A stretch of DNA of 59,002 nt from Mesorhizobium sp. NFR06 (GCF_900115245.1 NZ_FOVT01000025.1:1-59002), one strand, 5' to 3'. Positions 27,268 to 36,213 are shown, counted from the stretch's first letter. Notes: a model not told the origin generated them from the letters alone. Made by a program: numbers and translations.

Positions 27268-28113
27268 CTATCTCCTCTCGTCGCGTGCGACGGAATGCAG
27301 TCCTGCCAGCGCAGGACCTATCACGTTCTCATCCGCACTTGCCGATTGCACCGCGTAAACCGGATACGAGAATTGCGGCATTTCAGGCACAAGATGAAGC
27401 CGGCCTGCTTCTATGTGAGATTGCACTGAGCTCATTCTGAAATATCCAGAGCCGCCCGTCGCAAGAACATAGTTCAGGGCGAGCGGACCGAGATCGAAGG
27501 AAAGATCCGGCGCAGCACTCGGGAAATTCATCCCGTGGTGAAGCCCAAAATCCGGCCCCCAATCCATATAAACATATGATTCATCCACGACACGCGCATC
27601 GGAATTGGTAGTCACGAGGACGAGTTTTTCTTCCAAAAGCAGATCGATTTTCAAACCCGGTCTGTGCGGGGGCGCGTACATGATAGCCAAGTCGACCAGT
27701 CCCGAGGCGACCTGGTTGATCAGATCCTGTGGCACATCGACGTGCACTCGCAGCGCGATATCCTGAAGCGATTGGCGCATCCAGCGGACCCAGTCGAGCA
27801 GAAGAGGTTGCGCAAGGCTGACCTCGCTGCCGACCGTCAGGACGGCCCGGCGTCCCGGCGGCACGGCAACCTGATGAAGGGTGCGCTGCCATAGTTGGAC
27901 GAACATCGGGGCGTGGCGCAGAAATTGCTCACCCGCGGGAGTGAGCGAAGCGCCCCCCTTGTGCCGAACGAAGAGTGGCCGGCCCAATTGTTGCTCGAGG
28001 TTGCGGATTCGGGCGCTGACCGTCGTCTGGGCGACATTCAAGCGCTCCGAGGCGCGAATGAAACTCCCCGTCGAGACGATTTCGATAAACGTGCGAGCCA
28101 ATTCAATATCCAT
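27268..28113 (-). CDS. LysR-family regulator, paralog 1
   Basis: A 281-residue LysR regulator. The HTH is TGSFIRASERLNVAQTTVSA and continues RIRNLEQQLGRPLF. It is closely related along its whole length to the regulator at 39357-40202, including SHIEAGRLHLV near the C-terminus. I chose ATG 28113; ATG 28128 is five codons earlier and neither has a good Shine-Dalgarno. It is divergent from the GMC dehydrogenase operon, and site B lies 21 bp upstream of its start, so autoregulation and control of that operon are likely. Confidence 0.92.
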   Translation of the reverse strand: MDIELARTFIEIVSTGSFIRASERLNVAQTTVSARIRNLEQQLGRPLFVRHKGGASLTPAGEQFLRHAPMFVQLWQRTLHQVAVPPGRRAVLTVGSEVSLAQPLLLDWVRWMRQSLQDIALRVHVDVPQDLINQVASGLVDLAIMYAPPHRPGLKIDLLLEEKLVLVTTNSDARVVDESYVYMDWGPDFGLHHGMNFPSAAPDLSFDLGPLALNYVLATGGSGYFRMSSVQSHIEAGRLHLVPEMPQFSYPVYAVQSASADENVIGPALAGLHSVARDERR

Positions 28114-28134
28114 GGCCGCTAATAGCATAAAAAT

Positions 28135-28163
28135 TGCACTTAAATGTCAATGAATTTCGTTTG
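28135..28163 (+). promoter_or_regulatory. Shared regulatory element, site B
   Basis: TGCA at 28135-28138, 15 bases, ATTTCGTTTG at 28154-28163. It lies between the divergent LysR paralog 1 and the dehydrogenase operon, with the TGCA end facing the regulator and the TTTG end facing the operon, as at site D. TTGCCA at its right end may overlap a -35 hexamer. Confidence 0.7.
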
Positions 28164-28301
28164 CCACATAGAAGGCGCGAACTTTAGGCTGTCAGCATAT
28201 TCACCGGATTGAGCGCTGAACGCGGCGCAGCGCCGGGATGGGGCAGGCGTAGGCCTCTCCATCCTCACCCCTCTTTTGCCCGCAGTGTCACAGGAGCGAT
28301 C

Positions 28302-29063
28302 ATGTCGACGAGAGAAAAAAACGGCCAAGGCGATGTCGGACGTCGTGACTTTCTAAAGCTGTTCGGCGCGGCCGGCGCGGCTGCGGGGACCCTGCCGTTT
28401 GGCGGAACCGCATCGGCGGAAGACATCGTGGCAGCAGCTGCCGCCAGGGACACGAAGCACCATCACGCCGCCGAGCCTCATGCCCGAGGCGGCGGCTACG
28501 AATTCTTCAATGTCGACGAATCCGCGTTCGTCGAGGCGGCGGTCGACACGCTCATTCCAAAGGATGCGACCGGTCCCGGAGCCAAGGAGCTTGGCGTGGC
28601 GACATACATGGACCGGCAGATGGCCAGCGGATACGGCAAGGGCGACCGGCTTTATCTGGAAGGGCCGTTTGGCGAGGGTACGCCCGAGCAGGGATATCAA
28701 TTGCCGATGACGCCCTCGGAACTGATCCGGGCGGGCATCGCCGACGTCAATGCCGTCGTACAGAAAAGCCACAAGAACAGCTTCGCGGCCCTTTCGGCAA
28801 AGGAGCGCGCCGCCATTATGGCCGACCTTGAGGCCAAGAAGACCGACCTTCCAACGGTGCCGGCCGCCACCTTCCTCAGTCTCCTTCTGCAGCTCACGAT
28901 CGAAGGCTATTTCGCGGATCCGATGTACGGCGGGAACAAGGACGCTGCTGCCTGGAAGATGATCGGCTTCCCCGGCGCCGACGCAATGTACATGGACAAG
29001 ATCGAGGCGTTCCGGAACAAGCCATACAAGGCTGAACCGAAGGGCATCCAGGACCTCATTTGA
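28302..29063 (+). CDS. Gluconate 2-dehydrogenase subunit 3-like protein (small subunit of GMC dehydrogenase)
   Basis: A 253-residue protein with a Tat signal (VGRRDFLKLFGAAGAAAG, about residues 12-29). The mature part matches the gluconate_2-dh3 family: FNVDESAFVEAAVDTLIPKD and GVATYMDRQMASGYG, then a C-terminal half with GYFADPMYGGNKD. CAGGAGCG precedes ATG 28302. Such small subunits escort the flavoprotein subunit through the Tat system, because GMC subunits of this class carry no signal of their own. First gene of the dehydrogenase operon. Confidence 0.9.
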   Translation: MSTREKNGQGDVGRRDFLKLFGAAGAAAGTLPFGGTASAEDIVAAAAARDTKHHHAAEPHARGGGYEFFNVDESAFVEAAVDTLIPKDATGPGAKELGVATYMDRQMASGYGKGDRLYLEGPFGEGTPEQGYQLPMTPSELIRAGIADVNAVVQKSHKNSFAALSAKERAAIMADLEAKKTDLPTVPAATFLSLLLQLTIEGYFADPMYGGNKDAAAWKMIGFPGADAMYMDKIEAFRNKPYKAEPKGIQDLI

Positions 29064-29090
29064 TCGGCGCAAGAAAAAGGAGACTTTGAC

Positions 29091-30860
29091 ATGGCCACCA
29101 AACTGAACCCAGTCGATGTGCTGATTGTCGGTCTGGGATGGACAGGCGGCATCATTGCCAAGGAGCTTGCATCCACCAAGCTCAAGATCGTCGCCCTTGA
29201 GCGGGGAGGCCCGCGTGACACCAATCCGGACTTCATCGATCCTGAAATCCACGACGAACTGCGCTACGCCGCCCGCCACGACCTGATGCAGAACGTGCGG
29301 CGGGAAACCATCACATTCCGCAATAGTGAATCGCAGACGGCGCTGCCGATGCGTCAACTCGGCTCTTTCTTGCCGGGGCAGGGTGTCGGCGGTGCCGGCG
29401 TGCACTGGAACGGCGTGACCTGGCGCTGGCTCGAATGGGACCATCAGGCGCGCACCCGGACTGTCGACAAATATGGCGAGAAGATCATTCCCTCGGACAT
29501 GCACCTGCAGGACTGGCCGATCACCTATGACGATCTCGAACCCTATTACGACAAGTTCGAAAAGACCTGCGGCACCTCCGGCAAGGCCGGCAATCTCAAC
29601 GGCAAGAAAATCGACGGCGGCAATATCTTCGAGGGCTCGCGTAAGGAAGATTATCCCAACCCGCCAATGATCGCCGCGCAGAGCATGGTGATGTTCGAGA
29701 AGGCGGCCCGCAACCTCGGCTACCATCCTTTCCCAAACCCCTCGTCAAACGCCTCTCGCGATTACGTCAATCCCGATGGCGTGGCGTTCGGCCAATGCCA
29801 TTACTGTGGCTACTGCGAGCGTTTCGGCTGCGAGGCGAATGCAAAAGCCAGCCCGCATTTCACCGTCATCCCGCTGGCGCTCAAGAATCCGAATTTCGAA
29901 CTGCGCACAAATTCGATCGTGCTGAAGGTCAATCTCGATTCGACCCGCAAGAAGGCCGTCAGCGTCAGCTATCTCGACGCTCGCGGGCGAGAATTCGAAC
30001 AACCTGCCGACCTCATCATCCTGTCGGCCTACGCGCTCGGCAACGTCAACCTGCTGCTGCAGTCGGGGATCGGCGTTCCTTACGATCCCGCCACGGGGAA
30101 AGGCGTGGTCGGCCGAAACTATGCTTACCAGTGCGGCGGCGGCGCTACCGCCTTCTTCGACAAGAAGACCATCCTGAACCGCTTCATGGGCGCCGGCGCG
30201 CTCGGCACCTGCATGGATGATTTCAACGGCGACAACTACGATTTCGTGAAGGCCGGCTACATCGGCGGTGGCGGCATCAGTTGCAGCAACTCGGGTGCCC
30301 GGCCTATCCAGTCACATCCGACACCCCACGGCACGCCACGCTGGGGTTCGGACTGGAAGAAGGCAGTGGTCGACAACTATGACCATGCGGCCAACGTTGG
30401 CAATCAAGGCGCGGTGATGGCCTACAGGCAGAACTATCTCAGCCTCGATCCAACCTATACGGACATCTTCGGACGTCCGCTGATGAGGATGACGTTCGAT
30501 TTCCAGGACAACGAAGTAAAGCAGATGAACGGCCAGGCCGACATCTGCGTGACAATCGCCCAGGAGATGGGTGCGATCAAGGTTGACCGGAGCATTCCGC
30601 CCGTGCCCTATTCGATCGTACCCTATCAAAGCACGCACAACACGGGCGGGGCCGTCTTCGGCGCCGACCCCACCACCAGCGTCCTGAACAGACACCTTCA
30701 GGTCTGGGATGTCCCGAACGTATTCGTCACCGGTGCCTGCGTATTTCCGCAGAACGCCGGGAAGAATCCGACCGGACCGGTGGGCGCTCTTGCCTATTGG
30801 GCGGCGGACGCGATCAAGAATCAATATCTGAAGAACCCCGGCCCATTGGTTCCCTCCTGA
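29091..30860 (+). CDS. GMC oxidoreductase, FAD subunit (gluconate dehydrogenase-like)
   Basis: A 589-residue flavoprotein. The N-terminal FAD-binding motif is DVLIVGLGWTGGIIAKELA (residues about 9-27); a second block is GQGVGGAGVHWNGVTWR. A Cys-rich segment (CHYCGYCERFGCEA, about residues 233-246) could bind a metal or cluster, as in related Tat-exported alcohol/aldose dehydrogenases. The C-terminal active-site region has THNTGGAVFG and NPTGPVGALAYWAADAI. AAAGGAGA precedes the ATG. It oxidises a sugar, polyol or alcohol in the periplasm; the substrate is unknown. Confidence 0.93.
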   Translation: MATKLNPVDVLIVGLGWTGGIIAKELASTKLKIVALERGGPRDTNPDFIDPEIHDELRYAARHDLMQNVRRETITFRNSESQTALPMRQLGSFLPGQGVGGAGVHWNGVTWRWLEWDHQARTRTVDKYGEKIIPSDMHLQDWPITYDDLEPYYDKFEKTCGTSGKAGNLNGKKIDGGNIFEGSRKEDYPNPPMIAAQSMVMFEKAARNLGYHPFPNPSSNASRDYVNPDGVAFGQCHYCGYCERFGCEANAKASPHFTVIPLALKNPNFELRTNSIVLKVNLDSTRKKAVSVSYLDARGREFEQPADLIILSAYALGNVNLLLQSGIGVPYDPATGKGVVGRNYAYQCGGGATAFFDKKTILNRFMGAGALGTCMDDFNGDNYDFVKAGYIGGGGISCSNSGARPIQSHPTPHGTPRWGSDWKKAVVDNYDHAANVGNQGAVMAYRQNYLSLDPTYTDIFGRPLMRMTFDFQDNEVKQMNGQADICVTIAQEMGAIKVDRSIPPVPYSIVPYQSTHNTGGAVFGADPTTSVLNRHLQVWDVPNVFVTGACVFPQNAGKNPTGPVGALAYWAADAIKNQYLKNPGPLVPS

Positions 30861-30978
30861 GGCAGGTCTGCCGGGTCCGGATCCACGCTTCGGATCCGGC
30901 AGGCTGTGCGTTTCGAATACCGACATCACAGGGTGGCTTGGCGACAACCAAGCCGCCCCTCATCGAAAGCACGCGAAG

Positions 30979-31386
30979 ATGAAATCGACCATTCTTGGAT
31001 TGACGACCGCGGTTCTCACCGCAGTCGGCTCTGCGCAGGCGCAGGACAAATCTCCTGGCAATGCTGACGCCGGCGCCTCGGTCTTCAAGAGGTGCATGGC
31101 CTGCCATGCGGTCGGCCCTGACGCTAAGAACGGAGTAGGGCCTGTATTGAATGGCATCGTTGGCCGTGCGGCAGGCACTTACCCGGGTTACAACTATTCC
31201 GCGGCGAACAAGAATTCGGGCCTGACCTGGAATGAACCGACGCTGACCACATATCTGCACGCACCGCGCAAGTTGGTGCCCGGCACGAAGATGACATTCG
31301 CCGGTCTCAGCAAGGACCAGGAGATCGCCGATGTGATCGCCTATCTAAGACAGTTCAACGCTCAAGGGCAGAAGGCCTCCCCCTGA
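30979..31386 (+). CDS. Periplasmic class I cytochrome c (cytochrome c2/c550-like)
   Basis: A 135-residue monoheme cytochrome with a signal peptide ending AQAQ. The heme site is CMACH (residues 39-43), followed by GVGPVLNGIVGRAAGTYPGY, and the sixth ligand is Met105 in GTKMTFAG. It follows the GMC gene by 118 bp, with an 8-bp inverted repeat (CCGGATCC/GGATCCGG, 30877-30899) in between that could lower read-through. It is the likely electron acceptor of the dehydrogenase, replacing the triheme subunit of classical gluconate dehydrogenase. Confidence 0.93.
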   Translation: MKSTILGLTTAVLTAVGSAQAQDKSPGNADAGASVFKRCMACHAVGPDAKNGVGPVLNGIVGRAAGTYPGYNYSAANKNSGLTWNEPTLTTYLHAPRKLVPGTKMTFAGLSKDQEIADVIAYLRQFNAQGQKASP

Positions 31387-31423
31387 GCCAGGGACGCTGT
31401 CCCGGCTTGCAAAGCACAACCTT

Positions 31424-31633
31424 ATGAAATTCCTCCTGCATCAGGGCCTGGGGTATTCGACGGTTCATCAGATCGGTGACTACCTGCGCAGCCACGGAAC
31501 CGGCCATCACTGGATCGAGCGGTATCGGGGTAGCATCTTCGTCATCGTATCCGATCAAGCCGACGAGATGATCCTTCGACAGGAATTCTCCGGGCTTCTG
31601 GATGCCGTCAACGAAAAGGAGACGGACGGATGA
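31424..31633 (+). CDS. Hypothetical small protein (69 aa)
   Basis: A 69-residue protein with GYSTVHQIGDYLRSHGTGHHWIERY (shown in part: YLRSHGTGHHWIERY) and a hydrophobic strand SIFVIVSD. Its stop overlaps the DUF488 gene start as ATGA, which is the main evidence that it is real; the ribosome site before ATG 31424 is weak. No family recognised. Confidence 0.5.
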   Translation: MKFLLHQGLGYSTVHQIGDYLRSHGTGHHWIERYRGSIFVIVSDQADEMILRQEFSGLLDAVNEKETDG

Positions 31634-32001
31634 GCGGAAAAGTCATCGACGAGAGGATAAAACTGAAGCGAGCATATGAGAGCCCGGCTGCCGACGATGG
31701 CACGCGGGTGCTGGTTGACCGGCTTTGGCCGCGCGGGGTCAAGAAGACCGACGCCGGCATCGACTGCTGGATGAAAGAACTCGCGCCAAGCGCCGAGCTG
31801 CGGAAATGGTTCAGACACGATCCCGCCCGCTGGGAGGAATTCCGTCAAAGATATGCGGCGGAAATCCACGCGCATCGCGATGAACTCGACCGGCTCCGCG
31901 ACCTGATAAGGCACGGCGCTGTCACGCTCGTCTACTCGGCTCACGACGAAACGCACAACGATGCCGTCGTCCTCAGAGAGATTTTGCTGGGACATCGATA
32001 G
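31630..32001 (+). CDS. DUF488 (YeaO-like) protein
   Basis: A 123-residue protein spanning the whole DUF488 domain: RVLVDRLWPRGVKKTDAGID, then ELAPSAELRKWFRHDPARWEEF, and LVYSAHDETHNDAVVL near the end. Two conserved Arg-rich and His/Asp blocks are intact. YeaO-like proteins are widespread and their activity is not settled to my knowledge. Translation is probably coupled to the small gene upstream. Confidence 0.88.
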   Translation: MSGKVIDERIKLKRAYESPAADDGTRVLVDRLWPRGVKKTDAGIDCWMKELAPSAELRKWFRHDPARWEEFRQRYAAEIHAHRDELDRLRDLIRHGAVTLVYSAHDETHNDAVVLREILLGHR

Positions 32002-32125
32002 AGGCGTCGCGCGGCGCTGCTCTTGCCATCCAGGACATGGCGCGCGTGACCACGACATCGGGTCCAAAATCACTTCTCCGGAACCAAACCGAGGAAGACT
32101 CATCAAATCATCGAGGAGAAGCACA

Positions 32126-32782
32126 ATGAAATTCTTTGTCGATTCAGCCGATGTATCTGAAATTCGTGAGCTTGCCGCGGCAGGCGTTGTCGACGGGGTG
32201 ACCACGAACCCGTCGCTCATCTCGAAGACCAGTCGGCCGATCAGGGATGTGATCAAGGAGATTTGCGGGACGATCGAAGGCCCGGTCTCAGCGGAAGTCA
32301 CCGCGACCGACTTCGATGGCATGATCGCCGAGGGAGAGCGTTTGGCGAGCATTGCCGCCAACGTGGTTGTCAAGGTGCCATCCACCTGGGATGGATTCAG
32401 AGCTTGCCGAGTGCTCGCTCGCCTCGGCCACAAGGTCAATGTCACGCTGTGCTTTTCCGCAAACCAGGCATTGCTTGCGGCCAAGGCGGGAGCGACGTTC
32501 ATTTCGCCCTTCATCGGCAGGCTCGACGACCTCGGATTGGACGGTATGGAAGTGGTCCGGGAAATCCGCGCGATCTACGACAATGACAAATCTTTCACGA
32601 CAGAGATCCTGGCGTCTTCAATTCGCACCCCTCTCCATGTCAAGGAGGCGGCGATGGCAGGCGCCGATATCGCGACGGTGCCACCAGCAGTACTTAGAAG
32701 CCTCGCCAAACATCCACTCACCGACAATGGCCTGGCGTCCTTTCTCGCCGACTGGAGTAAGACGGGGCAAATGATCCTTTAA
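32126..32782 (+). CDS. fsa: Fructose-6-phosphate aldolase / small transaldolase (TalC/Fsa type)
   Basis: A 218-residue protein, the length of the small transaldolase group. It opens with MKFFVDSADVSEIRELAAAG and VDGVTTNPSLI, the family start, and the Schiff-base Lys is Lys83 in VVVKVPSTWDG. ISPFIGRLDD is the second signature. AGGAGAAG precedes ATG 32126. It would cleave or transfer dihydroxyacetone units in sugar phosphate metabolism; whether it is an aldolase or transaldolase cannot be told by eye. Confidence 0.9.
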   Translation: MKFFVDSADVSEIRELAAAGVVDGVTTNPSLISKTSRPIRDVIKEICGTIEGPVSAEVTATDFDGMIAEGERLASIAANVVVKVPSTWDGFRACRVLARLGHKVNVTLCFSANQALLAAKAGATFISPFIGRLDDLGLDGMEVVREIRAIYDNDKSFTTEILASSIRTPLHVKEAAMAGADIATVPPAVLRSLAKHPLTDNGLASFLADWSKTGQMIL

Positions 32783-32974
32783 AAAACCTGCAGGCGGCCG
32801 TCCGATCTCGCAGAGCCGTGAGCAGCCGAAGAGACGGATTGGTTGAGAACGACGCGCCGCGGTGACACCGCCGCCTCAAAGTGGGCCGGCATGTTCACTT
32901 TGTCCTCACGGCACAGACCTCCGATGCAACTTTTCGTTCGTCCATCGCATGGTCCTGGAATCCAACACAAAAAA

Positions 32975-33003
32975 TGCATTCAATCGCTCACTAAATTCGT
33001 TTG
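32975..33003 (+). promoter_or_regulatory. Shared regulatory element, site C
   Basis: TGCA at 32975-32978, 15 bases, AATTCGTTTG at 32994-33003 (one mismatch to the common form). It lies in a 399-bp gap (32783-33181) in which no gene was found, 178 bp before the Rieske-reductase start. The right side of the dyad (GCA) is less well kept here than at sites A, D and E. Confidence 0.6.
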
Positions 33004-33181
33004 CATGGTGCCCTGGATGGCAGGAGACTGGGGACGTAGCGGTTCCGCTTTGGTCGGGAGCTCGGTGAAAACGAAAGGGTCGGTCTGAAGGCGCGCCTGG
33101 ATGGAACATGTCCAGGGCTTGCGAAGTCTATCGATGCTCTAGCTATCGATCTTGCACTGAGAATCGCCAATGGAGACGAAA

Positions 33182-34711
33182 ATGGCTGAGCTCCATTCGA
33201 AAGCAAACGGTCCGGATCTGGTTCAGGGCATCGCGATCGCCGATCTTGAGGATGGCGGCAAGCTCGTCGGCCATTGCGGCGACGAGCAGGTGCTGCTGGT
33301 GCGCCGTGGGTCCGAGGTATTCGCGGTCAGCGCGATATGCACGCATTACGGCGGGCCGCTTGTCGACGGTCTGGTAGCAGAAGACACGGTTCGGTGTCCG
33401 TGGCATCACGCGTGCTTCGATCTGCGCACGGGCGAGGCCCTGCGCGCGCCCGCCTTCAACCCGCTCGCCTGCTGGTCGGTGGAACAGCGAGCAGGCAAGA
33501 TATTCGTGGTCGAGAAGCGTAAGCGAACGGCACCTATGGTGCGAGATGGCGGCGCGGCTCCGGAAAGAATTGTCATTGTCGGCGGTGGCGCGGCCGGTTT
33601 CGCTGCCGCCGAGACACTGCGGCGCGAGCAATACCAGGGCGGCATCATCATGATCAGCGATGACCAGGCGCCGCCCGTCGACAGACCGAACCTCTCAAAG
33701 GATTATCTCGCCGGCAAGGCGCCGCAGGATTGGATTCCGCTGCGCGGCGAGAAGTTCTATTCGAAAAACAACATCGACCTCCGTCTCGAAACGAAGGCCG
33801 AGCGCATCGACCCGCGGTCCCGCGAGGTTGTCCTGTCGGATGGTGGCAGGATTCCTTACGAAAGGCTGCTGCTTGCCACGGGGGCCGAACCAGTTCGGCT
33901 TGCTATCCCCGGAGCCGAGCAATCATTTGTCCGCACGCTGCGCTCTTTCGCTGACTGCAATGCGATCATCGAGCGGGCCGCGAATGCGCGACGCTGCGTC
34001 GTACTCGGCGCTAGTTTCATCGGCCTGGAGGTTGCGGCGGCGCTGCGCTCGCGCGGCATCGACGTTCACGTAGTAGCGCCGGACAGACGGCCTATGGAGC
34101 GGGTCCTGGGTCCGCGGATGGGCGACTTCATCCGTGCCCTCCATGAGGAGAAGGGTGTCGCCTTCCATCTCGAGGCGACTGCGGCCAGCATCGACGGCAG
34201 CACGGTCAAGCTCAGCAGCGGCGACACGTTGGCAGCGGATTTCGTCGTGGCCGGCGTCGGCGTCAGGCCACGCACCGGGCTCGCCGAAAAGGCCGGGCTC
34301 AAAATCGATCGCGGTATCGCGGTGAACGCGTTTTTGGAAACAAGCGCGCCCGGAATTTTCGCGGCCGGCGACATTGCCCGGTGGCCCGATCCTCATAGTG
34401 GCGAGAATCTTCGGGTAGAGCATTGGGTGGTTGCGGAGAGACAAGGTCGCACCGCCGCACTCAACATGCTTGGCCATCGCGAGAAGTTCGCGGCGGTTCC
34501 GTTCTTCTGGAGCCAGCATTACGATGTGCCCATCAACTATGTCGGTCATGCCGAGCGATGCGACGAGATCTCGGTCGATGGAGACGTCGCGGCCAGGGAT
34601 TGCCTGCTCCGATTCAAACGGGAGGGGCGCACGCTGGCTGTCGCCTCGATCTTCCGCGACCTGGAAAGTCTGGAGGCCGAGTTGGAAATGGAACACCAAT
34701 CGGCAAGCTAG
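33182..34711 (+). CDS. Rieske-domain FAD/NAD-dependent ferredoxin-type reductase (AIFM3-like)
   Basis: A 509-residue fusion. Residues about 10-105 are a Rieske domain with CTHYGGPL (Cys53, His55) and CPWHHACFD (Cys72, His75). A pyridine-nucleotide reductase follows: FAD motif IVIVGGGAAGFAAAE at about 116, PVDRPNLSKDYLAG, NAD motif CVVLGASFIGLEVAAAL at about 265, and the second FAD motif GIFAAGDIA; a reductase C-terminal domain ends it. ATG 33182 has GGAG 7 bases upstream; ATG 33170 is the alternative. Cytoplasmic; it passes electrons from NAD(P)H to an unknown partner. Confidence 0.92.
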   Translation: MAELHSKANGPDLVQGIAIADLEDGGKLVGHCGDEQVLLVRRGSEVFAVSAICTHYGGPLVDGLVAEDTVRCPWHHACFDLRTGEALRAPAFNPLACWSVEQRAGKIFVVEKRKRTAPMVRDGGAAPERIVIVGGGAAGFAAAETLRREQYQGGIIMISDDQAPPVDRPNLSKDYLAGKAPQDWIPLRGEKFYSKNNIDLRLETKAERIDPRSREVVLSDGGRIPYERLLLATGAEPVRLAIPGAEQSFVRTLRSFADCNAIIERAANARRCVVLGASFIGLEVAAALRSRGIDVHVVAPDRRPMERVLGPRMGDFIRALHEEKGVAFHLEATAASIDGSTVKLSSGDTLAADFVVAGVGVRPRTGLAEKAGLKIDRGIAVNAFLETSAPGIFAAGDIARWPDPHSGENLRVEHWVVAERQGRTAALNMLGHREKFAAVPFFWSQHYDVPINYVGHAERCDEISVDGDVAARDCLLRFKREGRTLAVASIFRDLESLEAELEMEHQSAS

Positions 34712-34792
34712 AACGCGCTCTCGAGCACGGGCGGGAGCGCATCGAGAATGACGCAGCCGAGTATGTCGCCGTGACCCAAAGGAGACCGATCT

Positions 34793-35089
34793 ATGTCCGC
34801 ATTGCAACAGGAATTCAACGTTACCAGGGAATTGCAAATCATTGCGCCCGCTCAGCGTCATTCAAAGATCGTCGAGTTCGCCAAGGAGGTTGCCGGACAA
34901 GAGTTCCATCAGATGCCGACGTCGGTCGAAATCTTCTCCGACAGCGGTCGCTGGTATTGCCAGGTTCGTCGCGGCAATGAAAAGACACGGCCGATGGGCC
35001 CCTATACCAAACAACAGGCTGAACGGGTTCAGGAAGTTCGCAGAGCCTTGATCGCCAAAAGAGGCACCGCTCGGATTATGTTCGAATAG
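34793..35089 (+). CDS. Hypothetical protein (98 aa)
   Basis: A 98-residue soluble protein with FAKEVAGQEFHQMPTSVEIF, then SGRWYCQVRRGNEKTRPMGP and a basic C-terminal helix. AAAGGAGACC stands before the ATG, so translation is likely. It follows the Rieske reductase by 81 bp in the same direction and may share its transcript. The family was not recognised. Confidence 0.6.
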   Translation: MSALQQEFNVTRELQIIAPAQRHSKIVEFAKEVAGQEFHQMPTSVEIFSDSGRWYCQVRRGNEKTRPMGPYTKQQAERVQEVRRALIAKRGTARIMFE

Positions 35090-35274
35090 GCGGGGACCTG
35101 ACGATCGCGCCGGCCGGCGCGCTTCACCGCAACGACCGTCTTTATCGAGTTTACAGAAACGTACGAGGCAGGCCTCCGGCCATTGTCGCATGCGAACCAG
35201 GTCTCGCGACGAGACCTGTCGACGTTCCCGCTTGCCGAGCAGGCATCGTCTTCAGCCAACGGAGGAAAGCCGAT

Positions 35275-36096
35275 ATGGAATACAGGTCGATCGTTCTCAA
35301 CCTCGACATCGATGGGATGGTTGAACCCGTCGTCAAGCTCGGAGTCGATCTCGCCCAGCGCTTCGACGCGCGCCTGATAGGTCTGTCGGCTGCCGACGTC
35401 GCGCCGCCGGTTGTAATGGAAGGTGGAATGGCCTCTGAAGGGGAGAGCCTGACGCGCCAGCGCAAGAACATCAAGCGACGGCTCGAGGACCTCCACGCGC
35501 AGTTCGAAAGCATTGCTGGCGCGACGGTTCATACGCAATGGCGTGGGGCCGTGGGCAATCCGACCCGCTTGCTGATCGAATCGGCGCGGTTGGCCGATCT
35601 CATCGTCACAGCCTCGCCGGAGGGTGCCAGTTTCGGCAACGCCTATCGTTCCACCGACCTCGGCAATCTGATCCTTCAGGCCGGCCGGCCTGTGTTTGTG
35701 GCATCGACCAACCAGGAGAATCTCCGCATCAACAAGGTTCTGGTCGGATGGAAGGACACGCGTGAAGCAAGGCGCGCGGTTCTAGATGCCATGCCCTTTT
35801 TGCAGATGGCTCAGGAGGTTCGGGTCCTTACGATCGACGACGGCCCGACCGACGAAACCTGGAACGGGCTCGACGATGTTGTCGCCTTCCTGGACGTGCA
35901 CGGCGTAGAGGCCAAGGCGGAGGTGTTTCCGGAAAAATCCAATGGCGGAACGATCGCCGACGTCGCCGGCGCAATGAACGCGGATCTCGTCATATCCGGC
36001 GCCTACGGTCACAGCAGGTTCAGGGAGTGGATCTTCGGCGGCGCTACCCGCGCGCTCCTTGAAGCTGATCGGCTGAACCGGCTCATGTCGAACTGA
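35275..36096 (+). CDS. Universal stress protein, tandem UspA domains
   Basis: A 273-residue protein with two Usp-like halves. The first (YRSIVLNLDIDGMVEPVVKL ... ADLIVTASPEGASFGN) lacks a canonical ATP loop; the second (INKVLVGWKDTREARRAVLD ... ADLVISGAYGHSRFREWIFG) keeps the G-x2-G-x9-G type loop followed by GATRALL. It is shorter and distinct from the universal stress protein at 23519-24421. GGAGGAAAG precedes the ATG. It ends in a convergent arrangement with the Tim44-like gene. Confidence 0.9.
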   Translation: MEYRSIVLNLDIDGMVEPVVKLGVDLAQRFDARLIGLSAADVAPPVVMEGGMASEGESLTRQRKNIKRRLEDLHAQFESIAGATVHTQWRGAVGNPTRLLIESARLADLIVTASPEGASFGNAYRSTDLGNLILQAGRPVFVASTNQENLRINKVLVGWKDTREARRAVLDAMPFLQMAQEVRVLTIDDGPTDETWNGLDDVVAFLDVHGVEAKAEVFPEKSNGGTIADVAGAMNADLVISGAYGHSRFREWIFGGATRALLEADRLNRLMSN

Positions 36097-36147
36097 TCAC
36101 CGGCGCCGATGGCGGAGCGCATCCCCACCGGCTTTCGCGAACGCATC

Positions 36148-36165
36148 CCACCCCCGCTGGGGTGG
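36148..36165. terminator. Possible bidirectional terminator hairpin
   Basis: CCACCCC (36148-36154), 4-nt loop CGCT, GGGGTGG (36159-36165) lies between the convergent universal stress gene and the Tim44-like gene, 52 and 49 bases from their stops. The stem is short and without T-runs. Confidence 0.4.
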
Positions 36166-36213
36166 CTACTCGTTAGCCGTGACAAGCCTACCGGCCGGAC
36201 CCATCGCAAGAAA

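Noticed and set aside
28353..29726. Minus-strand open frame of 457 codons opposite the GMC operon
   Set aside because: It spans two well-supported plus-strand genes and shows no motif of its own.
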